This document shows, one piece after another, positions 25,949 through 35,648 of a stretch of 64,000 bases of DNA. Under the pieces are notes generated by a model. That model saw only the letters and a list, made by a program, of their open reading frames with translations. It was not told the DNA's origin and did not search any database. Source of the DNA: Pycnococcus provasolii (Eukaryota > Chlorophyta > Pseudoscourfieldiophyceae > Pseudoscourfieldiales > Pycnococcaceae); assembly GCA_938743325.2 (NCBI GenBank), contig OW568880.1:186001-250000 (forward strand), given 5' to 3'. The translations under genes were made by a program, and so were the position numbers. How positions within the stretch are numbered: position 1 is the stretch's first letter; every line of letters starts with the position of its first letter.

Positions 25949-28237
25949 TTAGTCAACGTATCCGCAAAGCCGAAGCACGATGTTCACCTGACCCGCGCTC
26001 GTATCGCCGAGTCTCAACGTCCACATCCCCTGTGAAAGGCGCCACGTCTGCGCCGTTTCCTCAAGCAGCGATCGCAGCGCTGCGGCACCAGGTCCTTGAG
26101 AGGCAAGTGGCGGTCCACCTCCAGGGCGCTGGCTACGAACAACCACCTCCGTTGCCGACCTGTCTCCGTCAAGCATCACAACCTGGTAATTGGGTGCGGT
26201 CGTCGTCGGGAGCATCGACGACGGCGCCTCGAGCCAGACACCGCCAGAATAAGCTGCTGACGCGGGACTGATGCTCAACTCAGCCGCACGAACGTGAAAC
26301 GGGGCAGATTTGCTGCGAATGACGATTGGCTTGGATGCATCGCCCTGAGCGACGTATCGTGTGCACTGTCCGCCGTTGGGGACCGTCTTTGGCAAATCAC
26401 AGCGCTCGCCTCCATCTTGCAAGAGCACACAAACCTGTTTGATGTGCGTCTGCTGCGACGCAGATGATGAGGGAGAAGAAGAGCGCAGAGATTTCGCGTT
26501 CACCGTCGGCCCCGCACTATATTCTGCATATTCACGCATCATCGCCGACCAGTTGCCAGCAGCAGCAGCAAGTTCGGGGTCCTCCTCCATGGTCCCAAGA
26601 CGCAGTGCAGATGTCACGGCAGAGAAGCCTTCGCGTACCGTCTCAGCTGCGCTCGCCACGGCATCCACAGCCTTCGCGCGTATCGTGTCATTCTTTCCCG
26701 CCACACCATCACTCGTGATGCTTCGAAAAGCCTGCTCCAGACGATCGCGTGCCGATGATGCCGCCTCGGATGCGCCATCGCGAGCGCTCGACGCCAGCGC
26801 GCTAGCGCGTGCGGAAATCGGACGTTGCGCTGTGGGATCGGCGCTAGTATCACCCTGGAATGCCTGCTTCACACGGTCCGTTGTCGAAGACGCCACATCG
26901 GATACACGCGACACCACCTCGGATGCGCCATCGCGAGCGCTCGACGCCAGCGCGCTAGCGCGTGCGGAAAGCGGACGTGGCGCGGTGGGATCCGACGACT
27001 TGACAGCACTTTCTCCGGTGGTTGCATTTCCAACAAACTCGATGACATCGCCTGCTCCCTCGCGTGCGCTCGAAACGAGGGCACGTACACGTTCACTCAT
27101 CGTTCGCGTGGCAGCTGTCGGATCATCATTCGCGTACGCGTTGGGATCAGCGCTAGCATTACCCTGGAATGCCTGCTTCACACGGTCCGTTGTCGAAGAC
27201 GCCACCTCGGATACACGTGACAGCACCTCGGATGCGCCATCGCGAGCGCTCGACGCCAGCGCGCTAGCGCGTGCGGAAAGCGGACGTTGCGCTGTGGGAT
27301 CGGCGCTAGTATCACCCTGGAATGCCTGCTTCACACGGTCCGTTGTCGAAGACGCCACATCGGATGCGCGACCTAGAGCGTTGGATGCACCCTCACCAAG
27401 ACGCGACGCCAGCGCACTAGCGCGTGCGGAAAGCGGACGTTGCGCGGTGGGATCCGACGACTTGAACTCGATGACATCGCCTGCTCCTTCGCGTGCACTC
27501 GAAACGAGGGCACGTACACGTTCACTCATCGTTCGCGTGGCAGCTGTCGGATCGTCATTCGCGTACGCGCTGGCTCCACTGCTCGTGGTAGATTGTTGTG
27601 AGGTGACGTCGTCGTAGTAGTATGACGGCTGCTGCTGCTGTTGTTGCTGCTGCTGCTCTCGCCAAATTTCCTGTTGTCGTATAATTTCCACACGTGCTTC
27701 GTCACTGATTGCGTACGTTGGGTACTCGCGCGTGACGACTGGCGTGACTTCACTTGCCGTTTTATTGTCTTCTTCCTCGTTCGTCCAGAGATTGCGCAAC
27801 GCCCCTTGCAGTCGATCGACTGCGCCTGCGAGACGTGGGAAACGCGCGTCGTCGTTTTCTTGATTGGAAGTTGGCGCAGTCGCCTTGTAGGAGTAGTTGA
27901 AAGCAAGGAACGGCGGTTCGTCGTCGTCGTCATCCACCTCCTCCTCCATAAAGGTATCATTCCCGCCCAAGGAAGTGCGGTTCATCGTCGTCATCGTCAT
28001 CATGTCGTGCTGCTGCTGGTCTTCTTGCGCGTTTACCACCTGAAGACAAGTCGGTCCCGAGAGAGAAAGAGAGGGCAGGAGAACGTTGTGCGTGCCCATG
28101 AACGTCATCATCATCAGGAGCATCGCACACCACGACGAGAACATCATCCCTGTGGCTGTGGAGGCCAACCCTGTTGTGTTTTTAAGTACCCTGCTGAGAC
28201 GACACGAACGCATCATCATCAGTGTCATCAATGTCAT
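25949..28237 (-). CDS. Secreted protein with tandem amphipathic-helix repeats, function unknown
   Basis: A 762-residue protein from ATG 28237. A hydrophobic N-terminal segment (about 28-70) should act as signal peptide or anchor. An acidic, Gln-rich region is followed by repeats (about 225-560) of two kinds: a 51-residue unit DPTAQRPLSARASALAS..DGASEVLSRVS..STTDRVKQAFQG (about five copies) and a shorter unit RTMSERVRALVSSAREGAGD (two copies). Both form Ala/Ser/Arg-rich amphipathic helices like those of apolipoproteins or LEA proteins. The C-terminal 160 residues are a beta-rich, Cys-containing domain ending WTLRLGDTSAGQVNIVLRLC, faintly like a convertase P domain. A lipid-associated or stress-protective extracellular protein is possible; nothing more can be said. 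Confidence 0.7.
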   Translation of the reverse strand: MTLMTLMMMRSCRLSRVLKNTTGLASTATGMMFSSWCAMLLMMMTFMGTHNVLLPSLSLSGPTCLQVVNAQEDQQQHDMMTMTTMNRTSLGGNDTFMEEEVDDDDDEPPFLAFNYSYKATAPTSNQENDDARFPRLAGAVDRLQGALRNLWTNEEEDNKTASEVTPVVTREYPTYAISDEARVEIIRQQEIWREQQQQQQQQQPSYYYDDVTSQQSTTSSGASAYANDDPTAATRTMSERVRALVSSAREGAGDVIEFKSSDPTAQRPLSARASALASRLGEGASNALGRASDVASSTTDRVKQAFQGDTSADPTAQRPLSARASALASSARDGASEVLSRVSEVASSTTDRVKQAFQGNASADPNAYANDDPTAATRTMSERVRALVSSAREGAGDVIEFVGNATTGESAVKSSDPTAPRPLSARASALASSARDGASEVVSRVSDVASSTTDRVKQAFQGDTSADPTAQRPISARASALASSARDGASEAASSARDRLEQAFRSITSDGVAGKNDTIRAKAVDAVASAAETVREGFSAVTSALRLGTMEEDPELAAAAGNWSAMMREYAEYSAGPTVNAKSLRSSSPSSSASQQTHIKQVCVLLQDGGERCDLPKTVPNGGQCTRYVAQGDASKPIVIRSKSAPFHVRAAELSISPASAAYSGGVWLEAPSSMLPTTTAPNYQVVMLDGDRSATEVVVRSQRPGGGPPLASQGPGAAALRSLLEETAQTWRLSQGMWTLRLGDTSAGQVNIVLRLCGYVD

Positions 28238-28552
28238 GAAAGTCGTCGTCGTCCAATGATAATGAAAATGATAACGATGACAGGAGTGAAGTAGTAGTCC
28301 AAACTACTGTACTGTGACGTGACAACGACCTCGTGAAGCCTCGTGAGCGTGGGACACTTGATAAAGCCGGCCATCGCAAACGCCTGCACGCACTGGGAAA
28401 AAAACAATTGACAGATACCACAACCGGGTACATACCTTGAACTGTGGGAGAAGAAGAGAGAAAATTTCCGACTCGGCGACTCCTACTTCCTACGCGCGTC
28501 CTATCCCTAACCCCTAATCTCAAGACCATCTCTCGCAGGACCAGGTTCGGGT

Positions 28553-28589
28553 TTTAGGGTTAGGGTTTTCAGATTCGGGTTAGGGTTAG
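28553..28589. promoter_or_regulatory. Paired telobox motifs in a divergent promoter
   Basis: TTTAGGGTTAGGGTTTTC and GGGTTAGGGTTAG lie close together between the repeat-protein gene (start 28237, minus) and the SfsA homologue (start 28797, plus). A third degenerate copy, CCCTAACCCCTAAT, is at 28505-28518. Confidence 0.45.
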
Positions 28590-28796
28590 CGTGTGTGGCT
28601 CTCAAAGCTCCTCCTCGCTTGTTTGGTACACACACGCCCTTTGTCGCATCCCACTTTTCGCTTGTGACAAATCCCACTCCTGGAACGTTCTTTTGGGACC
28701 ATCCTTGTCGTCAGCGTCAGCGTCAGCGTCAGCGTCTTCACATCGTCAGGGCACTCATCTGGTTTCGATATCAGATATCAGAGGTAGAATAGTACT

Positions 28797-30176
28797 ATGC
28801 AAAGAATACACGTCTCCATGGGTTTATCGTCGTCTTGCAAGCCGTTGTTGAACTTAAATTTCGCATCATCATCTTCTGCTTCTGCTTCATCGTCGTCGTT
28901 ATCGAAGAAAGTTGGTGGTGGTGGTGGTGGATTACAGCACGCCATCCACATTTGCCGTCCATCGAAACGAAACCGAAGTCCGTATGTCGCTGATGTCGAG
29001 CTTCTTGAAGGGCCACCAGGGTTGGGTGGACTTAGGGAAAAGAGAGAGGCGATCGCACACGTGCCTAACCTCGATAACGGAGGGAAGTGTGTGCCTGGTG
29101 CGCACCTACTCGTCAGAAGACAACCTGGTGTTACGCCTAACACGCTTGGACCGCACGGAACGCCGAAGTGTGAGGTGATTTGTCAGCTAGTTCGTGTGAA
29201 AGAACCGCCGGCGACGCACGACGAGCCCGGCTGGCACGAAGGCGAGGATGGCGGTGTGTGGGTGAACGCTCACCCACGCATTGGGGAACAGCTCGCACAG
29301 AGCCTCATGGAACGCGGTACCCTGGACGAATCACTTTCCGTTCAAGTTCAAAAAGATACAACGCACGTGTTTGAGCAGGTGACGCTCACGGCGGCTTCCG
29401 GAGAGGTGTTTCGACCTGACTTTGTTGTTGCTGACGACGACGCCAACTCAATCACAGTCGTGGAAGTCAAGCAAGTCGTTGACACGGACGTTGCGCCAGA
29501 GCACGCGGAAGCTCTCGCGGTGCAGCGATCGCCCGCACCTGTGTTCGTATCGCCACATGGTGGGAAGGATGGACGCAGCGGCATCTTTCCGTGGGGAGGC
29601 TCAAACCAGACGGGACCTGATGGCGAGAAGGTCGTGTCGGCGCGAGCCATCAAACACGTCGATTTGTTGTCGAAGCTCGCCTCATCAAAACCTGACAAAT
29701 CAAAGGCGAAGGCGCGCAAGACGCCCTGGACGCAGGCCGAGGCGGCGGAGGCGGCAAACCGCGCTGTCGCGGGCAAGCAGTCGCACGGCGCCGCTCGCGT
29801 CAGTGCCGCCGTGGTGTTCATCGTGGGACGCGCCGACGTTACTTGCATGCGTCCGAATGGTGCTGCATGCCCATCGTTTGCGAGGCACTTGGAAAATGCG
29901 CGAAAGAATGGCGTAAAGGCAATTGCGCGCAGAATCGTTTGGGACAACGACGGTGCGGCCTATGATGGCGGGGACCTTCCGATCTTAGATGCTCTCGAGG
30001 CGAATGCCAAGCTGTCGGCGCCAAAGCAGGCTGCCACCTCGCCGAAGAAGAAGCAAGTGAAGGCGCAGGCCGCCGCCTCGCCGGAAAAGAAGCAAGCGAA
30101 TGCGCACCCGCAGCCGCAGGCGGAAACGCCACCGGCGAAGCGCACGCGTTCGCGCACGCGGGTCCCAACAGTCTAA
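28797..30176 (+). CDS. SfsA-family protein with organelle-type presequence
   Basis: A 459-residue protein from ATG 28797; a second ATG at 28818 is possible. Residues 1-45 are Ser/Ala/Lys-rich and look like a plastid transit peptide. The core follows the bacterial SfsA order: YVADVELLEG, AHVPNLDNGGKCVPGAHLLV, VWVNAHPRIGEQL, RPDFVVADDDANSITVVEVK, and a distal VVFIVGRADVTCMRPN. The Asp208, Glu223 and Lys225 arrangement (PDF..ExK) is a PD-(D/E)XK nuclease-like site kept in SfsA. The C-terminus adds KKQ-Ala-Pro repeats ending in a basic RTRSRTRVPTV tail. SfsA binds nucleic acid and its cell role is unsettled. A plastid nucleic-acid enzyme of bacterial origin is inferred. Confidence 0.75.
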   Translation: MQRIHVSMGLSSSCKPLLNLNFASSSSASASSSSLSKKVGGGGGGLQHAIHICRPSKRNRSPYVADVELLEGPPGLGGLREKREAIAHVPNLDNGGKCVPGAHLLVRRQPGVTPNTLGPHGTPKCEVICQLVRVKEPPATHDEPGWHEGEDGGVWVNAHPRIGEQLAQSLMERGTLDESLSVQVQKDTTHVFEQVTLTAASGEVFRPDFVVADDDANSITVVEVKQVVDTDVAPEHAEALAVQRSPAPVFVSPHGGKDGRSGIFPWGGSNQTGPDGEKVVSARAIKHVDLLSKLASSKPDKSKAKARKTPWTQAEAAEAANRAVAGKQSHGAARVSAAVVFIVGRADVTCMRPNGAACPSFARHLENARKNGVKAIARRIVWDNDGAAYDGGDLPILDALEANAKLSAPKQAATSPKKKQVKAQAAASPEKKQANAHPQPQAETPPAKRTRSRTRVPTV

Positions 30177-30364
30177 GGAAGAAGGTGCTTTGTTGTGTTG
30201 TGCTGTGCTCAAGTAATCAAGTCATCAGTAATTTCACATACATGAAAAGTACATTAAAAACTACCACCACTACCACAACTCTTACAGCATGACTGCATAA
30301 AAGAGAGGTCTAGGCTAGGGGAACAATCACAATCACAAACACAAACACAAGCACAGATAGCTAG

Positions 30365-30401
<37 letters not shown>
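30365..30401. repeat. GACAAC hexanucleotide repeat
   Basis: About six tandem copies of GACAAC lie in the 400-bp intergenic region before the gene at 30580, which otherwise shows only a C-run (30523-30533) and CCCTAA-like words near 30450-30510. Confidence 0.85.
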
Positions 30402-30402
<1 letters not shown>

Positions 30403-30579
30403 GTCAAGGACAACGACAAGGACGTGCTGTGCGTGCGTGCTCTCCTCCCTAACCTTAACTAAAACCCCTAGGATTCGTAGGGGGGTACCCTACTGTAACC
30501 CCTAATCTAAACTTCTGCTCACCCCCCCCCCCCATCCCGCCGCCATACCTACCTGTTTGAGGCTCGCGCATAGACTATC

Positions 30580-32511
30580 ATGCCAAAGTCTTCTTCCACG
30601 TCCCCTGCTGCAGGAGGTGTTTCCGATACGGTGTTAACGACACGTGAGCGCAGCAGTTTAGGCCGCGCTGTTTTAGAACGTCACTTCTCCATGGTATCCG
30701 AAATTTCGTCAAGTTCAAATTTAGATGGGAATTCGCCCGTCTCACCGCACGCCCCTCTCCCGCCCCCCCCGCTCTCTCGCTCCTTATTGAACCGTCCGTG
30801 GCAACTTCTCACACTCCAGCGACTTTTCGATGTGCCGCTCACACCTTCGTTAGCAACACGTGACGGTGGTGTTGTTTTCGATCGACTTCTAGGAACTATC
30901 GATGGAAGGAAATGGTGGGCGACGCTTGGACTACGTGTGCGTGCTCAAAGAGCGTGGAAACAAGCACTCAGGCATAACGCGTCGCACCTCAGACAAAGTG
31001 CGTCCAACAACAGCGTCGGGACGCCCGGTGCCGTGCCAAAACCACTTCTGCGCGTCGGACTCAAGGAAAGCAGCGCGACGTCGCTGCTCGACCCGGATAA
31101 CTACGCGCTCGCGTGCAAAGCGAGGTGGCAAAGCCCGAAGGGGGGCGCGCTCACGGTCACCGCGCAGGCTGACGTGCCTTCCATGGCGGTGCCCGCCGAA
31201 CGGTGGTGGGCTCGCGCGCCCAAGCGACTAACTGCAGTGCTTCGACTCAAGGGGCACGACCTGTCCGGTGAGGCATCGCGCAACCGTGGCAAGCCACCGC
31301 CTCTCGTGGGATGGTCCATGCTCGACGCGGACATGGCCAGGGTGCCGTCCGACGATCAGCAGCAGCAGCAGCAACCCGCAGGACTCGCGGGTGCAGGACT
31401 CGCAGCACCGCCCGTGGCTACCGTGCTGCTCACCAGCCGAAACAGGAGCAGGTGGCGCTACCGTCTCGGCTGGGAACGTGCGCCAGATGCGCTTGCGGCA
31501 CGTTTCGGCGTTCCGTCGCCTACGCAGTTGCCACCCAACTCTGTCAGCACGCGCCACGTCGCATGTCTGATGCACGAGGCTTCGTTCGTCAGCCGACCGT
31601 CGTCGACGACGCCCGCGCAAAGAGCCTCGTCGCAGCAGCAGGCATCGTCGTCGACAACGCCGGAGCTCGCCTCCGCTGCCGCCGCCGCCGCCGCCGTCGC
31701 ATCGCCTAGCAAAGGCAAGAGACGACCATTCAGCGCGCTCGTGGCACAGCCGCGCAGATGCTTGCACGTTGCCCTTGGCGCGTACGCAAGCCGGGAGTGC
31801 GAGGCGCCGCCAAATTCCGCACCGCCGCCGCCGCCGACGGCCAGCGCCGCGGAGCGAATCAAGCACACCGCGCTCACGGGATCGCGCGTATGCGCATTCG
31901 GCGTTGCGGACATGCGCATAACCACGGGGCGCTTCGAGCGATGGTTCCTCGACCACACCATGCTCGGCGCGCGTCTCGATGCCGCGGCGCTCGTGCCCGT
32001 GTCTAAAATCGCAGCCGGCGAGACCGTGCGTGCTGCCGACTGCACGAGGCGCGGCGCACTCACGCTGTCGCTCACACAGCAGGTGATCGGCCCACTTCGC
32101 TTTCGTGCGGATGGGCGCATAGGCTTGCGCCCGATTGCGCCGCGACTGGGGTCAGAAGATCCCATGGCTGCCGCAGGCGCGGCTGCCGAGGCGCGCCTCT
32201 CCTCCTCGTCCAGCAGCATCCCGACCACGTCGGCGGCATCGCCGCCTGCAGAAGGCTCTGCGACATCGAGACTTCAGCGGGCCACCTTGTCCGCACGTGC
32301 CGCCGCGGCACGTGTGATGCAGAACGCGCCGGAGTCTGTGCAGACGCGTGCATTAGGCGCGATCGAGGCGACAAAACGCGTCACGGTCGCCGACACGGTG
32401 TTCAGCCTCGACATTCCCTTGACGCCTACGGCGGGTGCGATGAAGGCTGTCGTGTGGTACGCGCCAGGACGCGGGGAAGGCATGATGGAGTTGCGGTGTC
32501 TGGAGGCGTGA
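30580..32511 (+). CDS. Possible TGD4-like plastid envelope lipid-transfer protein
   Basis: A 643-residue protein from ATG 30580. The N-terminus is Ser/Pro-rich and disordered. NRPWQLLTLQRLFDVPLTPS followed by GGVVFDRLLGTIDGRKWWAT, many alternating hydrophobic strands, and the closing strands VFSLDIPLTPTAGAMKAVVW and YAPGRGEGMMELRCLEA resemble the start and end of TGD4/LPTD1, beta-barrel proteins of the chloroplast outer envelope that move lipids from the ER. The middle carries poly-Ala, Ser and Pro inserts that TGD4 lacks. The assignment rests on recalled family patterns and is tentative. The protein is in any case predicted beta-rich without a signal peptide. Confidence 0.45.
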   Translation: MPKSSSTSPAAGGVSDTVLTTRERSSLGRAVLERHFSMVSEISSSSNLDGNSPVSPHAPLPPPPLSRSLLNRPWQLLTLQRLFDVPLTPSLATRDGGVVFDRLLGTIDGRKWWATLGLRVRAQRAWKQALRHNASHLRQSASNNSVGTPGAVPKPLLRVGLKESSATSLLDPDNYALACKARWQSPKGGALTVTAQADVPSMAVPAERWWARAPKRLTAVLRLKGHDLSGEASRNRGKPPPLVGWSMLDADMARVPSDDQQQQQQPAGLAGAGLAAPPVATVLLTSRNRSRWRYRLGWERAPDALAARFGVPSPTQLPPNSVSTRHVACLMHEASFVSRPSSTTPAQRASSQQQASSSTTPELASAAAAAAAVASPSKGKRRPFSALVAQPRRCLHVALGAYASRECEAPPNSAPPPPPTASAAERIKHTALTGSRVCAFGVADMRITTGRFERWFLDHTMLGARLDAAALVPVSKIAAGETVRAADCTRRGALTLSLTQQVIGPLRFRADGRIGLRPIAPRLGSEDPMAAAGAAAEARLSSSSSSIPTTSAASPPAEGSATSRLQRATLSARAAAARVMQNAPESVQTRALGAIEATKRVTVADTVFSLDIPLTPTAGAMKAVVWYAPGRGEGMMELRCLEA

Positions 32512-32691
32512 AGCGTTTTGAAGCGAATTCACGAAAGAACGGTGGCGGTTGGGACAGGAAGGACCGAAGGAACGAGATTTATTTCTATGGTAGTTATGTC
32601 ACGTTTCCCTCTATCAACGATCACCTCCTCCTCCGCTCGCGGCGATCGTGCGTGGTGCTTTCGATTTGCCCTGCCGCCTGGAGTTCGATTC

Positions 32692-34881
32692 TTATGACGT
32701 CGCCGGCATGACCACGCTTCCGACACACATCATCAGCAGAAGGGTAATACTTAGACTTTCTGACGATGAGCTGCGCGAGGTTTGCGCGACCAGCAGGGCA
32801 ACGGCGCTGCGGTTCAACATCACACTGGTGTGAAGGACCTTGTCGCCCTGCACGAGGTGCTCGAGCACCACCTCGGGACTGACGGTTCTCTCACGCCGCA
32901 CAAAGGCGTACAGGGGGCGGAGCCGGTCACAGTCGACGGTCGCGCGTTCCTGCCCTACCTCCCGTCGATGGTTCCAGCCGCCGCGCGCGCACGAGAAGAA
33001 CTGGTCCCCATACTTGCGCCGTGCGTACAGGATGCTGCGTCCCGGCGCGTCAAAGAGCTGGCCATGGAAGACCTTCTTGACCGTCGGCAGTATCCAGTCG
33101 CGTTGGTAGACGTTCTGCGGGTCCGGGCGGCCAGCCGCCGCCGTCAATCTGGCGGGGTGAAAATATCCAGGAGGTGGACGACGAGAGGCAGGGTCCGTTG
33201 AGGTTGCAAGCAGACGTCGCCATGGTGAACGACTGGGAGCAATCTTCTGCCACATGTGCGTCGCGTTGCTGCGCAGCGTGAACACGTCGACGAACGGGTA
33301 CCCCCACGGGAGTTTGCCAGCCTTGGGCGAGTCTTTGTAAAACACTTTGAAGTATTGCCCACCTGTCGTTATCGCCGTCATGCCCGTACGGCCTTCGCGC
33401 ATCTCCACGTCGTTTTTCACGCAGACGTCCTCGTCCTCGTTGCCGACGACGTACATGTCGGCGTCGTCGTCCCACGGCAGTCGGCGGTGCATGACAAGCG
33501 CGCCGGCGAGGGTCCCGGCTGCGAGCATGGCGGTCGTACCGCATCGATGGGCGGCGGCCTGGACCTCCTGCATAAGGCTGACGAACCGTGCATCCTCGGC
33601 CGCACTAACGGTGTCATTGAAGAAGGCGGCAAGCTCGTCCGCCCGCGGCGGCTGCGGGGGGTTCGTGGCGTTACTGGCGTAGGTCCGGCTGTCGAACGGC
33701 TGTGCATTTTCTTCGCCGTGTATGCGACGAGGCAGCTCCACTGATGTTGGCATAGCAGCACTCTGGTTTGTTCGAGCAACTAGGGCAACGGCGCTGCGGT
33801 TCAACATCACACTGGTGTGAAGGACCTTGTCGCCCTGCACGAGGTGCTCGAGCACCACCTCGGGGCTGGCGGTTTTCTCACGCCGCACAAAGGCGTACAG
33901 GGGCCGGAGCCGGTCACAGTCGACGGTCACGCGTTCCTGCCCTACCTCCCGTCGATGGTTCCAGCCGCCGCGCGCGCACGAGAAGAACTGGTCCCCATAC
34001 TTGTGCCGTACGTACAGGATGCTGCGCCCCGGCGCGTCAAAGAGCTTGCCATGGAAGACCTTCTTGACCGTCGGCAGTATCCAGTCGCGTTGGTAGACGT
34101 TCTGCGGGTCCGGGCGGTCAGCCTTCGTCTTCTGCCACATGTGCGTCGCGTTGCTGCGCAGCGTAGACACGTCGACGAATGGGTACCCCCACGGCAGTTT
34201 GCCAGCCTTGGGCGAGTCTTTGTAAAACACTTTGAAGTATTGCCCACCTGTCGTTATCGCCGTCATGCCCGTACGGCCTTCGCGCATCTCCACGTCGTTT
34301 TTCACGCAGACGTCCTCGTCCTCGTTGCCGACGACGTGCATGTCGGCGTCGTCGTCCCACGGCAGTCGGCGGTGCATGACAAGCGCGCCGGTGAGGGTCC
34401 CGTATGCGAGCATGGCGGTTGTACCGCATCGATGGGCGGCGGCCTGGACCTCCTGCATAAGGCTGACGAACCGTGCATCCTCGGCCGCACTAACGGTGTC
34501 ATTGAAGAAGGCGGCAAGCTCGTCCGCCTGCGGCGGCTGCGGGGGGTTGCCATGGCGCCGGAGTCTTCCCCAATTGTTGAGTGCTGCTGATGTTGGCATA
34601 GCATTGTAACTGTGGACGAACATCTGGTTTGTTCGAGCATGAAGATTCGTTCTCGTCGCCATCATTCGACGATGTTCATCAGCAGAGGAGGAGGATAGCG
34701 CCAATAAATCGCGTCGGGTCATAGTACTCATCATCAGGGAGGTTGTGTGTCTGATGGTGATGAGCACGCTTACGATCAGGAGGAGAGCGACAATCGGAAG
34801 AGCCTTTCGCAGCAGCATGCGCGATGATGATGAAGAAGAAGCGCGACGTGACGACGGCTGCTGCTGTGTTCTCATCATCAT
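32692..34881 (-). CDS. Type II membrane protein with two tandem LicD transferase domains
   Basis: A 729-residue protein. The start chosen is the first ATG of the run MMMRTQQQPSSRRASSSSS, shared with three other genes in this region; further upstream only GTG is in frame. A signal anchor (about 26-46, LLRKALPIVALLLIVSVLIT) and a Ser/Arg/Asn-rich stem precede two copies of a LicD/fukutin-type domain. Each has AFFNDTVSAAEDARFVSLMQ, CGTTAMLA, GALVMHRRLPWDDDADM and GYPFVDV. LicD proteins transfer phosphocholine or other phospho-alcohols to glycans. The DDDAD is the expected catalytic acidic motif. The copies derive from a 987-bp tandem duplication; the second carries an extra stretch of about 34 residues before GRPDPQNVYQRD. 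Golgi lumen action on surface glycans is inferred. Confidence 0.8.
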   Translation of the reverse strand: MMMRTQQQPSSRRASSSSSSRMLLRKALPIVALLLIVSVLITIRHTTSLMMSTMTRRDLLALSSSSADEHRRMMATRTNLHARTNQMFVHSYNAMPTSAALNNWGRLRRHGNPPQPPQADELAAFFNDTVSAAEDARFVSLMQEVQAAAHRCGTTAMLAYGTLTGALVMHRRLPWDDDADMHVVGNEDEDVCVKNDVEMREGRTGMTAITTGGQYFKVFYKDSPKAGKLPWGYPFVDVSTLRSNATHMWQKTKADRPDPQNVYQRDWILPTVKKVFHGKLFDAPGRSILYVRHKYGDQFFSCARGGWNHRREVGQERVTVDCDRLRPLYAFVRREKTASPEVVLEHLVQGDKVLHTSVMLNRSAVALVARTNQSAAMPTSVELPRRIHGEENAQPFDSRTYASNATNPPQPPRADELAAFFNDTVSAAEDARFVSLMQEVQAAAHRCGTTAMLAAGTLAGALVMHRRLPWDDDADMYVVGNEDEDVCVKNDVEMREGRTGMTAITTGGQYFKVFYKDSPKAGKLPWGYPFVDVFTLRSNATHMWQKIAPSRSPWRRLLATSTDPASRRPPPGYFHPARLTAAAGRPDPQNVYQRDWILPTVKKVFHGQLFDAPGRSILYARRKYGDQFFSCARGGWNHRREVGQERATVDCDRLRPLYAFVRRERTVSPEVVLEHLVQGDKVLHTSVMLNRSAVALLVAQTSRSSSSESLSITLLLMMCVGSVVMPATS
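32795..34555 (-). repeat. 987-bp tandem duplication of the LicD domain
   Basis: Two near-identical direct copies (about 32795-33670 and 33782-34555) are offset by 987 bp, a multiple of three, so the frame is kept. Between them lies a short stem segment also found in the GT8 gene. The low divergence suggests recent duplication or ongoing homogenisation. Confidence 0.85.
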
Positions 34882-35189
34882 GTCGTTGCTGTTATGTGCC
34901 ACCACGAGCACGATGTTGTTGAGCGTGGCGGTGTTTTGGCGCGTGAAGAGGCGCAGGAGGAGCGCGTGCACGTCGCTCCACCAGCGGTTGCAACAAGAAT
35001 GATGACAGCTGAGGGCTGGTAGATGAAATAAGTTGAAAATAACGCACTGCCGTGGTCGAGGCGCGGGGGGCCGGTTTGCAAACGAGGGGAAGAAATCGAT
35101 TTGGAAAACATTAACCCCGAATTCAACTTCCCTCAGACCCTCTCGTCGTCCCGAGCAGAAAGGGTGCTCATGGACGTGGTGGACAACAG
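34766..35189 (-). repeat. Shared promoter/anchor cassette, copy B1
   Basis: This block contains the promoter, 5' leader and anchor codons of the LicD gene. It is almost identical to B2 (36391-36820), with a few substitutions and small indels over about 425 bp. Its anchor-coding half is also homologous to the A repeats. Similarity begins inside the membrane anchor and ends at GGACGTGGTG, after which the two loci are unrelated. Confidence 0.85.
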
Positions 35190-35354
35190 TAAGTTTTTTT
35201 TCACATATCGTACGCGTTCTTCGTCCTCTCTAGGCATGCCCGCGCAATGCATGGCGTGAGGTTGGGCGTCAGCTGGAAGGAAAAAAAGCCGGCACACCAG
35301 ATACGTTTATTTTGTTGTTGCCATTAAGGTCTGAAAAGAAAAAAGGTGGAAAAC

Positions 35355-35609
35355 ATGCCACTTGTTCGTACTCAGTGAGGTTCCAAACGTGCAGCTTGGT
35401 TACCATGGAGGCATACTGCGTGCTCACGCGCCCGCCGGTGCTGTAGCGCTCCACGCGCCTAAAAACCAGCCAAGGCACGTCGAGCGACCGCAGGTATGCC
35501 AGGAGCCAGGAGGTCCGGCTTGATCTCGTCCGTGTAGAGCACCACGACGTCGGCCCCGTGCGAGTTGAAGCGGCCGACGCTCCGTGCGAACAGCGCTGTG
35601 TTCACCATG
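35355..35609 (-). pseudogene. GT8 glycosyltransferase fragment
   Basis: About 255 bp match the first third of the GT8 domain at 37470-37730: MNTALFARSVGRFNSHGADV-like, VVLYTDEIKPDLLA and WLVFRRVERYSTG are readable, but in different frames because of small indels. The DxD motif and everything after it are absent, and no promoter or anchor precedes it. It sits just downstream of the sulfotransferase gene on the same strand. It is a dead remnant or a silent sequence reservoir. Confidence 0.8.
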
Positions 35610-35648
35610 ACACGTAGTGCGCGCGCTCTGCGAGGCGCACAATGCAAG

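Noticed and set aside
26361-27617. 418-codon open frame opposite the amphipathic-repeat gene
   Set aside because: It is an antisense shadow of the 51-residue repeats; the minus-strand protein has a signal sequence and coherent helices.
35175-35230. Possible first exon (ATGGACGTGGTG plus GTAAGT) on the plus strand of the B cassettes
   Set aside because: The downstream exons cannot be found in either copy; the second copy runs into the GT8 3' end. At most a relic of a divergent gene.
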